A stretch of 42,520 nt of DNA from an uncultured Alphaproteobacteria bacterium (GCA_949297665.1 CASFTO010000085.1:1-42520); one strand, 5' to 3'. Shown: positions 17,304 to 26,386, counted from the first letter of the stretch. The notes: generated from the sequence alone by a model not told the origin. Numbers and translations: made by a program.

Positions 17304-19127
17304 ATGGTAAAAGAAGCTCCGATATACACATTAAGAGATATAAGTTTAACCTTTGGTGTTCGTCCATTGTTTACGTCAGTCAGTTTAAATATAGGTCGGG
17401 GGGATAAAATATGCTTAGTAGGACGAAACGGTAGTGGAAAATCAACCTTATTAAAAATAATATCAGGAGTACAGTCCCCAGATAACGGGGTAGTATTTAT
17501 TCAACCTGGAACCAAAATAAGTTACATGGAACAAAATGGAAATTTTTCGCTTTATGCGACGCTTTTTGATGTTATCTTATCTGGTTTACCTAAAGAAGAA
17601 AGAGAGATACAAAAGTACAAAGCTGATATATGGGCAGAGCTTTTTGATATAAAGAAACAAGTATCTCCACAAACAGCGTCGGGAGGAGAACTTAAAAAAG
17701 CTGCATTAGCAAGAGCTTTAATATCAGAACCGGATATTTTATTGTTGGATGAACCGACGAATCATTTAGATATAACAACCATAGAAAAGTTAGAGAAGAT
17801 TGTAAAAGATTTCCAAGGAGCCGTCGTTGTAATTAGTCACGACAAGTCGTTTCTGACCCATATATCTAATAAGACACTATGGCTAGATAGAGGGATAGTT
17901 TATTCGAATGATAAAGGTTTTTCGTCATTTGAAGAATGGCAAGATGAGATTATAAATCAGGAAATTATCAAAGAAAAAAATCTGAATAAGAAGATAGAAG
18001 AAGAAACTGAGTGGTTGCATAAGGGGGTAACAGCAAGAAGACGCCGTAATCAAGGAAGACTAAGACGTCTTCAACAATTGCGTCAAGAAAGGCGCGAGCA
18101 AATTAAAAAGACCGGAAACATAGATTTAGAGATAAAAGAAACTGCCATACAAACAAAGCTGGTTATAGAGGCCAAGCATATATCGAAAAGTTTCGGAGAA
18201 CGTGAAATTGTTAAAGATTTTTCGTTACGCGTTTTAAAGGGTAATAGAATAGGTATCGTTGGCCCGAATGGCTCAGGAAAAACAACATTGATTAAATTAT
18301 TGACGCAGCATTTGGCTCCGGACAGAGGCTTCGTGCGTATGGGGAAGAATCTGGAAATGGCTTATTTTGATCAAAATAGAGCCATGCTTGATCCGAATAA
18401 AACCCTATGGCGAACATTATGCGGAGAAGGTGATCACATATATGTTCGCGGGCACTATCGCCATGTTATAGCGTACTTAAAAGATTTTCTGTTTACACCG
18501 GAACAAGCGCAAAGTCCTGTATCGTGTTTATCGGGAGGAGAGCAAAATCGTTTAATGTTGGCATTATCCCTGGCAAAAGAATCAAATTTTTTGGTTTTGG
18601 ATGAGCCGACTAATGATTTGGATATGGATACATTGGACTTATTACAAGAAGTCTTAGATGAATATCAAGGAACGATATTGCTTGTAAGTCACGATCGCGA
18701 TTTTTTGAATAAGATTACCACATCAATGCTCTATATGCGCGGAGATGGAAGCATAATCGAACATGTCGGGAATTATGAGGAATTACATAAAAAATACATA
18801 GAGTCCTATCAAAAAGATGAAAAAAAGAAAGGAGCCCCAGACAACGATAGAAAAAATAATGAACGCATACAATCAGAAAAAAACACAGAAATAAAAAAGG
18901 TCCGTTTGAGTTATAAAGATCAAAGGCTGTATGAAGTATTGCCGGACGAAATCGCACAAATAGAACAAGAGATAAGAGCGATAGAAACAGAATTGTCAAA
19001 TCCTTCATTATATACCGAGAATGAAAAGAAATATTATGATTTAAGTCAAAAATTAGAAAATTTAAGAAAACAGTGTGAAGAAAAAGAAAATAAATGGCTA
19101 GAATTAGAAATGCAAAAAAAACAGTAA
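17304..19127 (+). CDS. uup: ABC-F family ATPase (Uup-like)
   Basis: Soluble tandem ABC ATPase that acts on the ribosome or in DNA repair, not a transporter: no membrane segment is present. The 607-residue product has two ABC domains. First: Walker A GRNGSGKST (40-48), signature SGGELKKAALARAL, Walker B LLLDEPTNHLD. Second: Walker A GPNGSGKTT (about 320-328), signature LSGGEQNRLMLALSL, Walker B LVLDEPTNDLD. Between them is an Arg/Lys-rich ABC-F linker (ARRRRNQGRLRRLQQLR). A Lys/Glu-rich coiled-coil tail (about 510-607) points to Uup rather than EttA. The ATG at 17304 is the only sensible start; its upstream region is AT-rich with no clear Shine-Dalgarno, so initiation may rely on an unstructured leader. 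Confidence 0.92.
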   Translation: MVKEAPIYTLRDISLTFGVRPLFTSVSLNIGRGDKICLVGRNGSGKSTLLKIISGVQSPDNGVVFIQPGTKISYMEQNGNFSLYATLFDVILSGLPKEEREIQKYKADIWAELFDIKKQVSPQTASGGELKKAALARALISEPDILLLDEPTNHLDITTIEKLEKIVKDFQGAVVVISHDKSFLTHISNKTLWLDRGIVYSNDKGFSSFEEWQDEIINQEIIKEKNLNKKIEEETEWLHKGVTARRRRNQGRLRRLQQLRQERREQIKKTGNIDLEIKETAIQTKLVIEAKHISKSFGEREIVKDFSLRVLKGNRIGIVGPNGSGKTTLIKLLTQHLAPDRGFVRMGKNLEMAYFDQNRAMLDPNKTLWRTLCGEGDHIYVRGHYRHVIAYLKDFLFTPEQAQSPVSCLSGGEQNRLMLALSLAKESNFLVLDEPTNDLDMDTLDLLQEVLDEYQGTILLVSHDRDFLNKITTSMLYMRGDGSIIEHVGNYEELHKKYIESYQKDEKKKGAPDNDRKNNERIQSEKNTEIKKVRLSYKDQRLYEVLPDEIAQIEQEIRAIETELSNPSLYTENEKKYYDLSQKLENLRKQCEEKENKWLELEMQKKQ

Positions 19128-19145
19128 AATCGAATAAAAAAACAG

Positions 19146-19151
19146 TATAAT
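19146..19151 (+). promoter_or_regulatory. Perfect -10 box before the 69-residue orphan gene
   Basis: TATAAT (19146-19151) stands 47 bases before the orphan start codon. No convincing -35 was found 16-18 bases upstream, so the small gene may or may not have its own promoter. Confidence 0.35.
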
Positions 19152-19158
19152 CCATGAT

Positions 19159-19461
19159 AAGTTAAGCAACTGCGCTCACAGCTAAAGGAAAAGAAAAATG
19201 ATAAAAAAAGAAAATATTCCTCAGGCAAAGCTCAGTTCTGAATTGTCTGATATAAGATACACTAATCGTTTATTTTTAGAGTTATTATATGATTTAAGTA
19301 AATATCCTCACACACAAACATCCAAGCAACTTGTAAGGCAAGGGTTGTTTGATTTTGAAAAAAAATATGTATTCAGAGCATTAAAAGCAAAAAAAAGCAA
19401 TCGCTGATTTCGATAAAATCGGCATAAAAAATTAACTAAACAGAGCAAGGTTGCTTAACTT
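19159..19461. repeat. 12-bp inverted repeat bracketing the 69-residue gene
   Basis: AAGTTAAGCAAC (19159-19170) is the exact reverse complement of GTTGCTTAACTT (19450-19461). The arms are 279 bases apart and enclose the whole small gene. No transposase, target-site duplication or attachment core was recognised. Confidence 0.6.
19198..19407 (+). CDS. Small hypothetical protein (69 aa)
   Basis: Encodes MIKKENIPQAKLS..., basic and predicted mostly helical: a Leu-rich middle (TNRLFLELLYDLSKY) and a Lys-rich end (FRALKAKKSNR). No family recognised. In favour of a real gene: AAAGGAAAAGAAAAATG gives a good Shine-Dalgarno, a TATAAT lies upstream, the reading frame is in an otherwise empty gap, and a weak hairpin with A/T tail follows (19403-19423, overlapping the stop). 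Bracketed by a 12-bp inverted repeat. It might be a small nucleic-acid-binding protein, but nothing proves that. Confidence 0.6.
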   Translation: MIKKENIPQAKLSSELSDIRYTNRLFLELLYDLSKYPHTQTSKQLVRQGLFDFEKKYVFRALKAKKSNR

Positions 19462-19468
19462 TTTAAGA

Positions 19469-19963
19469 TTACAGATTGACCATAAAACAGAGAACACCCA
19501 GAAGTGCAATAGACGCAAAAATTCCGGCAAAAACATCATCTAACATAACACCGTATGCGTTTTTTATTTTAGAGTCGGCATATTTAACCGGTCCCATTTT
19601 AAGAATATCAAAAAATCGAAAAAAGACAAATCCGGAAAGATAATAAATAGTGGAAACCCATCCGGACAAATATTCGGGAGCCATAAATGCGACAAAAGAA
19701 AAAGTAATCAACTGACCGACAGTTTCGTCAATAACAACTTTAGAAGGGTCTTCGTCACCACAATCTTTAATAACAACATCGGTAGCAAATACTCCAATAA
19801 TAAAAATCAGGGCAACGGCAGCGATTAGGGCATAAAACCCACCCAAATAGATTAGCGCGTAAGCCAGAGGCAAAGTTCCGAGTGAGCCCATGGTTCCCGG
19901 AGCAAACTTAGACAATCCGAGTCCAAAGTAAGTAGCAATAAGGTAAGCTAATTTTTTATTCAT
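19469..19963 (-). CDS. pgpA: Phosphatidylglycerophosphatase A
   Basis: Inner-membrane phosphatase that converts phosphatidylglycerophosphate to phosphatidylglycerol. The 164-residue product carries the PgpA signature near the N-terminus, GLGLSKFAPGTMGSLGTLP (about residues 14-32), the acidic stretch KDCGDEDPSKVVIDETVGQ (about 66-84) with metal-binding Asp/Glu residues, and FDILKMGPVKYADS (about 118-131). About four hydrophobic segments are visible. Length is normal. CGGGAG precedes the ATG. Convergent with the small orphan and divergent from the GT8 pair. Confidence 0.93.
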   Translation of the reverse strand: MNKKLAYLIATYFGLGLSKFAPGTMGSLGTLPLAYALIYLGGFYALIAAVALIFIIGVFATDVVIKDCGDEDPSKVVIDETVGQLITFSFVAFMAPEYLSGWVSTIYYLSGFVFFRFFDILKMGPVKYADSKIKNAYGVMLDDVFAGIFASIALLGVLCFMVNL

Positions 19964-20093
19964 GGTCTAAACTCCCGAAAAATAAATCTTACAAAGGTAA
20001 TCTATAAAGTTATTAAAAGAATTTATAGTCAGAAAAAAAATTATCCACGAATAATTAACGATTTTATGGTAAAAAAATTCAAGGAGAATAGAT

Positions 20094-21119
20094 ATGTCTA
20101 AGAAATTTTTTTATACGGCATTAATTATTTTAATCAGTACAATAGGGGTTGTATTGACACTAATATTTAAGACAGAGCAAGAAAATAAAGTTAAGCAAGA
20201 ACAAGAGGTTGCAAGTAAAGACGTTTTAATGCAGTCACAACAAATCAAGATACAACCGAATAAATGTCCAAAAGATTCCGGAGAAGTAAACATTGTTTTG
20301 ATAACCGATTCTCGTTATACCCCTCCGACAAGTACGTCAATATATTCGGCAATAAAAACTAAATGCGAAAACACAACATATAATTTTTATATCATCGCCG
20401 AAAACATTACCGAACAAGATGAAAATATGTTGCGTAATTTAGAAAAATTGGCGCCAGAAACAGTACGGATAAAAATAATTCCGCAACAAGAATTAGATAT
20501 ACCTTACGAGAATATGCAACGTTTTATGCAATATAAAGTAGGGATGCATAAGATATATTTACCGCAGACCTTAAAGGAAATTAATAAAGTAATTTATATG
20601 GATGGGGACACGATTATTTTGAAAGATTTAAGAGAGTTGTATGATATAGACATTACGGAAGAGTATGCGGCTGTGGCCAAAGACGGCATATATTACCGCT
20701 TTCCGAAAGAAATGGAAGAAATGGGGTTAGATAAAAGAGGATTCTACTTCAACAGCGGAGTGATGTTATATAATTTGAAAAAGCAGCGAGAAGATAATAT
20801 CATAGCAAAATTGGAAGAGTATATAAAGACGCATGAAGATTTTTACGGAGATCAAGATGTTTTAAATGTGGTTTTCGGAGATAAGTTGAAATTAATATCG
20901 TATCGCTACAATTGTATCAGCACTTTTTTTGAAGAAGACGATTTGAATTTTTTAAGCCATTACTATGGAGAAGGTTTACCGAAAAACACATTTAACATAT
21001 ACGAAAATTCCACCATAATTCATTATGCCGGAGATAAGCCGTGGCAAGAAAATTATCGTCCGGAATTTTTAAAGGAGCTATGGTTTAGATTTTATAATGA
21101 GATGATGAGGATACAATGA
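20094..21119 (+). CDS. Membrane-anchored GT8 glycosyltransferase, copy 1
   Basis: Predicted retaining glycosyltransferase of family GT8 (as in RfaI/RfaJ or glycogenin), 341 residues. N-terminal basic KK followed by one membrane segment (about 5-26), a Gln/Lys linker, then the catalytic domain (about 64-341). Seen: DGDT at 170-173 as the metal-binding DxD, FYFNSGVMLYNL, GDQDVLN and HYAGDKPW, all diagnostic of GT8. AAGGAG precedes the ATG. The stop overlaps the next start (ATGA) and the second gene is a clear paralogue. Such enzymes usually transfer glucose or galactose from UDP-sugars to LPS. The anchor at the N-terminus is not typical of cytosolic LPS GT8 enzymes. The acceptor is unknown. Confidence 0.85.
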   Translation: MSKKFFYTALIILISTIGVVLTLIFKTEQENKVKQEQEVASKDVLMQSQQIKIQPNKCPKDSGEVNIVLITDSRYTPPTSTSIYSAIKTKCENTTYNFYIIAENITEQDENMLRNLEKLAPETVRIKIIPQQELDIPYENMQRFMQYKVGMHKIYLPQTLKEINKVIYMDGDTIILKDLRELYDIDITEEYAAVAKDGIYYRFPKEMEEMGLDKRGFYFNSGVMLYNLKKQREDNIIAKLEEYIKTHEDFYGDQDVLNVVFGDKLKLISYRYNCISTFFEEDDLNFLSHYYGEGLPKNTFNIYENSTIIHYAGDKPWQENYRPEFLKELWFRFYNEMMRIQ

Positions 21120-22042
21120 CTTCAAAAATTAAATATCTATTTTATGGGATAATAGCTCTTTTTGTCATATCAATAGCGGTGGTATTTGGTTTAAGACCAA
21201 AAGCGGTTAATTTGGTATATACGACAGACACCAAATATTTACCGTATATGATGGTATCATTAAATTCTGCAATCAAGAACAAATCATCGGAAAGCAAATA
21301 TCATATACACATTATAGGGAAAGATTTAGATGAGGAAGACATTGCGAATTTGAAGACAATGGAAACCTCAAATGTCAGTATAGAGGTTTACCGGAGTCGT
21401 GAGTATGATTTGGATTATAAACATTTAGGACGTTTCGAGTCTTTTAAGGTATCTCTGCAAAAGATTTTCATTGCTGATTATTTGCCGTATTTGAACAAAG
21501 TTTTGTATTTAGATGCAGATACTTTGGTGCAAGGTGATTTGAGCGAAGTGTATGAAACGGATATATCAGATAAATACGCGGCAGCGGTAAAAGATGGTTT
21601 GATGTATCAATTTCCTGAACATATAAAAGAAATAAATCTGACAGAGCGAGATTTTTATTTTAATAGTGGTGTTATGCTGTTGAATTTAGATAAGATAAGG
21701 CAAGATGATATTATCCGTAGTGCTGTTATATATTTTAACACACATAATGAAGTATTTGGTGACCAAGATGTTCTAAATGTTGTGTTTGGCAAAGATGTAA
21801 AACCATTGTCATATAAGTATAACTGCAATAGCGTGTTTTTTGAAGAAAAAGACGCTGATTTTTTGAGCAATTTCTTCCAAGAGAGAGTTCCGCAAACCCC
21901 TCGTGAAGTCTATGATCAGGCGGTAATTTTGCATTTTGCGGGGCATAAGCCGTGGACACCGTGGTTTACACATTCATATTTAAAACCATTATGGTACAGC
22001 TACACAAAAGAAATACCGATAAAATATCAGCAAATGCTTTAA
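21116..22042 (+). CDS. Membrane-anchored GT8 glycosyltransferase, copy 2
   Basis: Paralogue of the preceding gene, 308 residues. N-terminal membrane segment (about 7-26), shorter linker, GT8 catalytic domain from about 31: VYTTDTKYLPYMMVSLNSA at the start of the nucleotide-binding fold, DADT at 133-136 as the DxD, FYFNSGVMLLNL, GDQDVLNVVFG and LHFAGHKPW. It overlaps the upstream gene by four bases, so the two are probably translated together and act in one glycan pathway. About 65 bases separate it from mtaB. The presence of two related enzymes suggests sequential sugar additions or heteromeric action (inference). Confidence 0.85.
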   Translation: MTSKIKYLFYGIIALFVISIAVVFGLRPKAVNLVYTTDTKYLPYMMVSLNSAIKNKSSESKYHIHIIGKDLDEEDIANLKTMETSNVSIEVYRSREYDLDYKHLGRFESFKVSLQKIFIADYLPYLNKVLYLDADTLVQGDLSEVYETDISDKYAAAVKDGLMYQFPEHIKEINLTERDFYFNSGVMLLNLDKIRQDDIIRSAVIYFNTHNEVFGDQDVLNVVFGKDVKPLSYKYNCNSVFFEEKDADFLSNFFQERVPQTPREVYDQAVILHFAGHKPWTPWFTHSYLKPLWYSYTKEIPIKYQQML

Positions 22043-22106
22043 TTTGTCTTGCACAAATCAGAAATAGCGAATATTATCCGAATAATACACAGAAGGAAAA
22101 TAGCGT

Positions 22107-23141
22107 ATGGTAAAAGTAATAACGTTCGGATGTCGTATAAACAGCTATGAAAGTGAAATATTCAAAGAGAAATTAAAGGATTACGATAACTTGGTTGTTG
22201 TAAACACTTGTGCTGTGACGGCGGAAGCAGAAAGACAATGTCGCCAGACAATCCGCAAGATGAAGAAAGAAAATCCGGAAGCTAAAATTGTTGTAACCGG
22301 TTGTGCGGCACAAGTCAGTGCAGAAAGATTTGCCGCTATGCCGGAAGTTGATTTGGTGTTGGGTAATAAAGAAAAGACGGAAATAGAAAAATATCTGGTA
22401 TCAAAAGAGAAGAAAATTGTGGGAGACATTTTTTCTTTTGCTGGATATGATGCGTATATGATAACAGGTTTTGAGGGCAGAGAACGAGCTTTTGTTGAAA
22501 TACAGCAAGGGTGCAATCACCGATGCACATATTGCATAGTACCTTATGCCAGAGGAGCAAACCGTTCGGTAAAAAAGGAAAAAATAATTGAACAGATACG
22601 AATATTATTGCAACAAGGATTTAAGGAGATTTGCTTAACCGGAATTGACGCATGCTCCTATGAGCCAAGTTTTAGTGGACTGGTTGCGGAGATATTGCAA
22701 GAAGTTCCGAATATACCGTCTTTACAATTTGGTTCACTGGATCCGGCAGCCATTGATGAATGTTTTATTGAACTCGTTAAAAAATATCCGAATATTCATC
22801 CGCATTTTCATTTTTCGATACAGTCCGGAGATAATTTGATATTAAAAAGGATGGGGCGCCGTCATAGTCGAGAAACAGTCATATCATTGTGTCAAAAGTT
22901 ACGCGAAGTCCGTCCGGAGAGTGAGTTCGGCGCAGATTTCATTTGCGGTTTCCCGACGGAAACGGAAGAAAATTTTATAAATACGATGAAATTGGTAGAA
23001 GAAGCGAATATCAAAAAGTTACATGTGTTTCCATATTCGGAACGCCCCGGAACACCTGCCGCAAGAATGCCGCAAGTACCGGTTAATATTAGAAGAGAAC
23101 GAGCAGAAAGATTAAGAAATCTGCGCAAGGAGGAAAAATGA
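22107..23141 (+). CDS. mtaB: tRNA t6A37 methylthiotransferase MtaB, short form
   Basis: Radical-SAM enzyme that converts t6A at tRNA position 37 to ms2t6A. Seen: N-terminal UPF0004 domain with FGCRINSYE and Cys 9, 35 and 66 as ligands of the auxiliary [4Fe-4S] cluster; radical-SAM motif GCNHRCTYC with Cys 136, 140 and 143; then the barrel with the SIQSGDNLILKRMGRRHSRE stretch. FGCRINSYE is the MtaB rather than MiaB form. The 344-residue protein stops right after the barrel, so the C-terminal TRAM domain normal for the family is missing; the stop is real in this sequence and overlaps the ftsY start. The mtaB-ftsY pairing is familiar in alphaproteobacteria. AGAAGGAAA precedes the ATG. Confidence 0.9.
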   Translation: MVKVITFGCRINSYESEIFKEKLKDYDNLVVVNTCAVTAEAERQCRQTIRKMKKENPEAKIVVTGCAAQVSAERFAAMPEVDLVLGNKEKTEIEKYLVSKEKKIVGDIFSFAGYDAYMITGFEGRERAFVEIQQGCNHRCTYCIVPYARGANRSVKKEKIIEQIRILLQQGFKEICLTGIDACSYEPSFSGLVAEILQEVPNIPSLQFGSLDPAAIDECFIELVKKYPNIHPHFHFSIQSGDNLILKRMGRRHSRETVISLCQKLREVRPESEFGADFICGFPTETEENFINTMKLVEEANIKKLHVFPYSERPGTPAARMPQVPVNIRRERAERLRNLRKEEK

Positions 23142-24052
23142 GCAATTTTTTTCAAAAACTGGGTTTAGGATTAAAGAAAACATCAAAAAATTTAAGCCAA
23201 GGAATAGCTGAAATTTTTACCAAAGAAAGCCTTTCAGAAGATGTAATAACGGATTTGGAAGAATTGCTTTATAGCGCAGATGTGGGCGTTAAAGCCTCAT
23301 CAGAGATAGTCGGAAATTTTACCTCCAAGAAATTTGAAAAAGGGAGCGATATTACGGCAATTAAGCAAGAATTATGCAAAGACATAACGACGATACTAAA
23401 AAAATCCGAACAAAAATTTGTGATAGACACATCAAAGAAGCCTTTTGTTATTTTAATGGTGGGTGTAAATGGCGCAGGCAAAACGACTACCATTGGAAAA
23501 TTAGGTAAAAAATTTGCAAAAGAAGGATACCAAGTTTCATTTATTGCCGGAGATACATTTAGAGCCGCAGCTGTGGAACAATTAGAGATATGGGGTGCCC
23601 GTAACAGCATTCGTGTATTTTCAGGAGACACGGGGTGTGACAGCGCCGGACTATGTTATGATGGTTTGGTAAAAGCCATAAAAAAGGGGGACGATATAGT
23701 ATTCATAGATACGGCGGGTCGTTTGCAGAATAAAAAAGGGTTGATGGAAGAATTACAAAAAATTGTCCGTGTGATAAAAAAGGTAATTCCGGATGCGCCA
23801 CATAAAACATTAATAACGATAGACGCCACAACCGGACAAAATGGATTGGATCAAGTAAAAACGTTTAAGGATTTGGTAGATGTAAATGGTGTGGTTGTGA
23901 CCAAATTAGACGGTTCATCACGAGGTGGTATATTAATAGCCATCGCATCAGAAACCTCTATTCCTGTTTATTATGTAGGTGTCGGCGAACAAGTTGACGA
24001 TATGGATACGTTTAAGGCCGAAGATTTTGCAAAAGGATTATTAGATTTATGA
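23138..24052 (+). CDS. ftsY: Signal recognition particle receptor FtsY
   Basis: Membrane-associated GTPase that receives SRP-ribosome complexes and hands them to SecYEG. The 304-residue product has the helical N domain (about 1-95) and the G domain: GVNGAGKTTT (109-118), DTFRAAAVEQL (139-149), DTAGR and TKLDGSSRGG. The long acidic A domain of E. coli FtsY is absent, as in many alphaproteobacteria. GGAGG lies upstream of the ATG inside mtaB, and the ATGA overlap suggests coupling. It overlaps xseA at the other end in the same way. Confidence 0.97.
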   Translation: MSNFFQKLGLGLKKTSKNLSQGIAEIFTKESLSEDVITDLEELLYSADVGVKASSEIVGNFTSKKFEKGSDITAIKQELCKDITTILKKSEQKFVIDTSKKPFVILMVGVNGAGKTTTIGKLGKKFAKEGYQVSFIAGDTFRAAAVEQLEIWGARNSIRVFSGDTGCDSAGLCYDGLVKAIKKGDDIVFIDTAGRLQNKKGLMEELQKIVRVIKKVIPDAPHKTLITIDATTGQNGLDQVKTFKDLVDVNGVVVTKLDGSSRGGILIAIASETSIPVYYVGVGEQVDDMDTFKAEDFAKGLLDL

Positions 24053-25470
24053 TGGATTTAAGTTTTGATTTTGAAGAAAAAACACCGGAAAAAGAAACAA
24101 CAGAAACACAACCGCAAGCTAAAACTGTTACGGAATTATCTAACGAGATAAAAAGATATGTGGAGGGTAATTTTAATCATGTTTTGGTCAGAGGTGAAAT
24201 TTTTGGTGCTAAAAGAGCAGATTCGGGGCATTGGTATTTATCGTTAAAAGATGAGAATGCGGTATTATCGGCAGTATGCTGGCGAGGAGTAGCTTCTTCA
24301 CTAAAAGTCAAAATAGAGGACGGATTAGAGGTAATTGCAACTGGGAAAATTACAACATTTTCCGGCAAATCATCTTATCAGCTTGTTATAGAAAGTTTAG
24401 AACCGGCCGGACAAGGCGCACTGCTGAAATTATTGGAAGAACGCAAGCAACAATTTATCAAAGAAGGATTATTTGATATTGCGCACAAAAAGCCCATACC
24501 TTTTTTGCCGGAAACCATCGGTGTCGTATCTAGTGCTTCAGGTGCTGTAATCAGAGATATCATTCACCGTATTCGCGATAGATTTCCAAGTTATATCTTA
24601 CTCTGGCCAACACCTGTACAAGGGGAAGGCGCAGCAGAAAAAGTAGCAGCGGCAATAAAAGGTTTCAACGCATTGCCTAAAGGTGGGGAGATCAGAAGAC
24701 CGGATGTTATCATTGTAGCCAGAGGCGGAGGCAGTTTGGAAGATCTATGGCCGTTTAACGAAGAGATTGTTATCAGGGCTGTTTACGATTCTGATATACC
24801 GATAATCTCAGCGGTGGGGCACGAAACAGATACCATGTTAATAGACTATGTGTCTGATAAAAGAGCCCCAACACCAACCGGTGCGGCTGAGTTTGCCGTT
24901 CCCGTCAAAAGTGAATTGGTAATGAATATGAATATTCTGGATAACCGCATGAAAAATGCAATGCGCCGCAGTTTGGAAGAATATAAAAATAAAATTGAAG
25001 GGTTAGGACGAGGAATTCCGAATTTGCAACAAATATTGAATGAGAGCATACAAAAATTAGATTACCGTTGGGAAAGATTGCTAAATGCAGTTAAGAATGT
25101 CCTGACACAGAAAAAAAATGCGTTGGCCTTGGCGGAAATAAAACCGGTATATATTAATACAATGGTTGAAAAATATACCGAAAGATTACAAGGACTAGGG
25201 CATAGGTTAGAAGGAGTGTCGGTTGAATCTGTCTTAAGACGTGGTTTTGCGTGGATTAAAGGCAACCAAGGTCAAACAATTTATGGAAAAGCTTCAGCAG
25301 AGCGGGAAACAGAATTGACAATTCATTTTGCCGATGGTGAGATAACAAGTTACATCTTTCCGCAAGTATTAACAGAAAAAGAAGCTCAAAATAATACAAT
25401 AAAACCTATTAAAAAGAAAAAGTTAGATAGGCAAGCTGAAAATAAACAAGAAAGTTTATTTGATTTTTAA
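24049..25470 (+). CDS. xseA: Exodeoxyribonuclease VII large subunit
   Basis: Catalytic subunit of the single-strand DNA exonuclease ExoVII. The 473-residue product has the N-terminal OB-fold (about 25-125, VTELSNEIKRYVEGNF, SGHWYLSLKDENA) and the catalytic domain with SSASGAVIRDIIHRI, DVIIVARGGGSLEDLWPFNEE, SAVGHETDTMLIDYVSD and RAPTPTGAAE. A coiled-coil segment (about 300-400) and a Lys-rich tail follow. Start choice: ATGATGG gives two adjacent Met codons; the first overlaps ftsY by four bases. The small subunit XseB is not in this window. Length is slightly above the family norm because of the charged tail. Confidence 0.96.
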   Translation: MMDLSFDFEEKTPEKETTETQPQAKTVTELSNEIKRYVEGNFNHVLVRGEIFGAKRADSGHWYLSLKDENAVLSAVCWRGVASSLKVKIEDGLEVIATGKITTFSGKSSYQLVIESLEPAGQGALLKLLEERKQQFIKEGLFDIAHKKPIPFLPETIGVVSSASGAVIRDIIHRIRDRFPSYILLWPTPVQGEGAAEKVAAAIKGFNALPKGGEIRRPDVIIVARGGGSLEDLWPFNEEIVIRAVYDSDIPIISAVGHETDTMLIDYVSDKRAPTPTGAAEFAVPVKSELVMNMNILDNRMKNAMRRSLEEYKNKIEGLGRGIPNLQQILNESIQKLDYRWERLLNAVKNVLTQKKNALALAEIKPVYINTMVEKYTERLQGLGHRLEGVSVESVLRRGFAWIKGNQGQTIYGKASAERETELTIHFADGEITSYIFPQVLTEKEAQNNTIKPIKKKKLDRQAENKQESLFDF

Positions 25471-25514
25471 TAAATCCCCCCTATACTTCAGGAAAACAAA
25501 GAGAGGATAAAAAG

Positions 25515-26321
25515 ATGGATATGCAAGTATTTTGGTTGTCACTCATACAGGGCCTGACAGAGTTTTTGCCGGTCAGTTCTTCCGGTCATTTAATTTTATT
25601 TTCTAAATATATGTCATTTGCAGACCAAGGACAGGTAATAGATATTGCTTTGCATATCGGTTCATTAATTGCGGTGGTGTTGTATTTCTGGCGAACTTTC
25701 AAAGAAATGCTGGTAGATTTAATAAAAGAAAAATTTATGCCAAACTTTGAAGTAAACGGTGTTCGTTTGGCGTATTATATCGTATGTGCCACAATACCCG
25801 CAATCGTTATAGGTGGGACATTAAAATATATCGGGATGGATTGGGTTAGAAGTACCAAATTAATCGGCTGGCTATTAATAATTTATTCTATCGTTTTATG
25901 GTATGCAGATACGAAATTCAGTACAGAAAAAACATTAAAAGAAATGAAGTTAAGTGATGCTTTATGGATTGGTTTTGCGCAATGTTTAGCTTTTTTGCCG
26001 GGTACAAGCCGTTCAGGCGTAACAATCACGGTAGGACGCTTTTTAGGTTATAACAGAAGTGAAGTTGCAAAATTTTCGATGCTTCTGTCGGTTCCGGCAA
26101 TTTTAGCAGCAGGTATCTTAGCGATGCTTGAAATATATAAAGGCGGTGAAATGAGCCAAATAATGATGGCATACCAAGCTATAGGTGGTTCATTTATCTT
26201 TTCCTTTTTAGCAATATTTTTGATGATGCAATGGTTGCGCTATGCAACATATTTACCTTTTGTAATTTATCGAGTGATTTTAGGAATAGGTTTGTTGCTG
26301 GATGCGTATAATATCTGGTAA
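25515..26321 (+). CDS. uppP: Undecaprenyl-diphosphatase UppP (BacA)
   Basis: Polytopic inner-membrane phosphatase that recycles undecaprenyl diphosphate to the monophosphate carrier for peptidoglycan and other glycans. The 268-residue product has both family signatures: QGLTEFLPVSSSGHL (about 13-27) and FLPGTSRSGVTITVGRFLGYNRSEVAKF (about 161-188), which contain the Glu and Arg residues of the active site. About seven membrane segments. AGAGAGGA lies upstream of the ATG. Length is normal. It is 44 bases downstream of xseA and may share its transcript. Confidence 0.97.
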   Translation: MDMQVFWLSLIQGLTEFLPVSSSGHLILFSKYMSFADQGQVIDIALHIGSLIAVVLYFWRTFKEMLVDLIKEKFMPNFEVNGVRLAYYIVCATIPAIVIGGTLKYIGMDWVRSTKLIGWLLIIYSIVLWYADTKFSTEKTLKEMKLSDALWIGFAQCLAFLPGTSRSGVTITVGRFLGYNRSEVAKFSMLLSVPAILAAGILAMLEIYKGGEMSQIMMAYQAIGGSFIFSFLAIFLMMQWLRYATYLPFVIYRVILGIGLLLDAYNIW

Positions 26322-26348
26322 AAGCCCTAATAAAAAAGATAAAAAGTA

Positions 26349-26377
26349 TTGACTAATATAAAAAAAGAAAGTAATAA
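26349..26377 (+). promoter_or_regulatory. Promoter of tRNA-Leu
   Basis: TTGACT (26349-26354), 17-base spacer, TAATAA (26372-26377). The tRNA begins ten bases after the -10. Spacing and position are ideal for a stable-RNA promoter. Confidence 0.75.
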
Positions 26378-26386
26378 AAAAACGTT

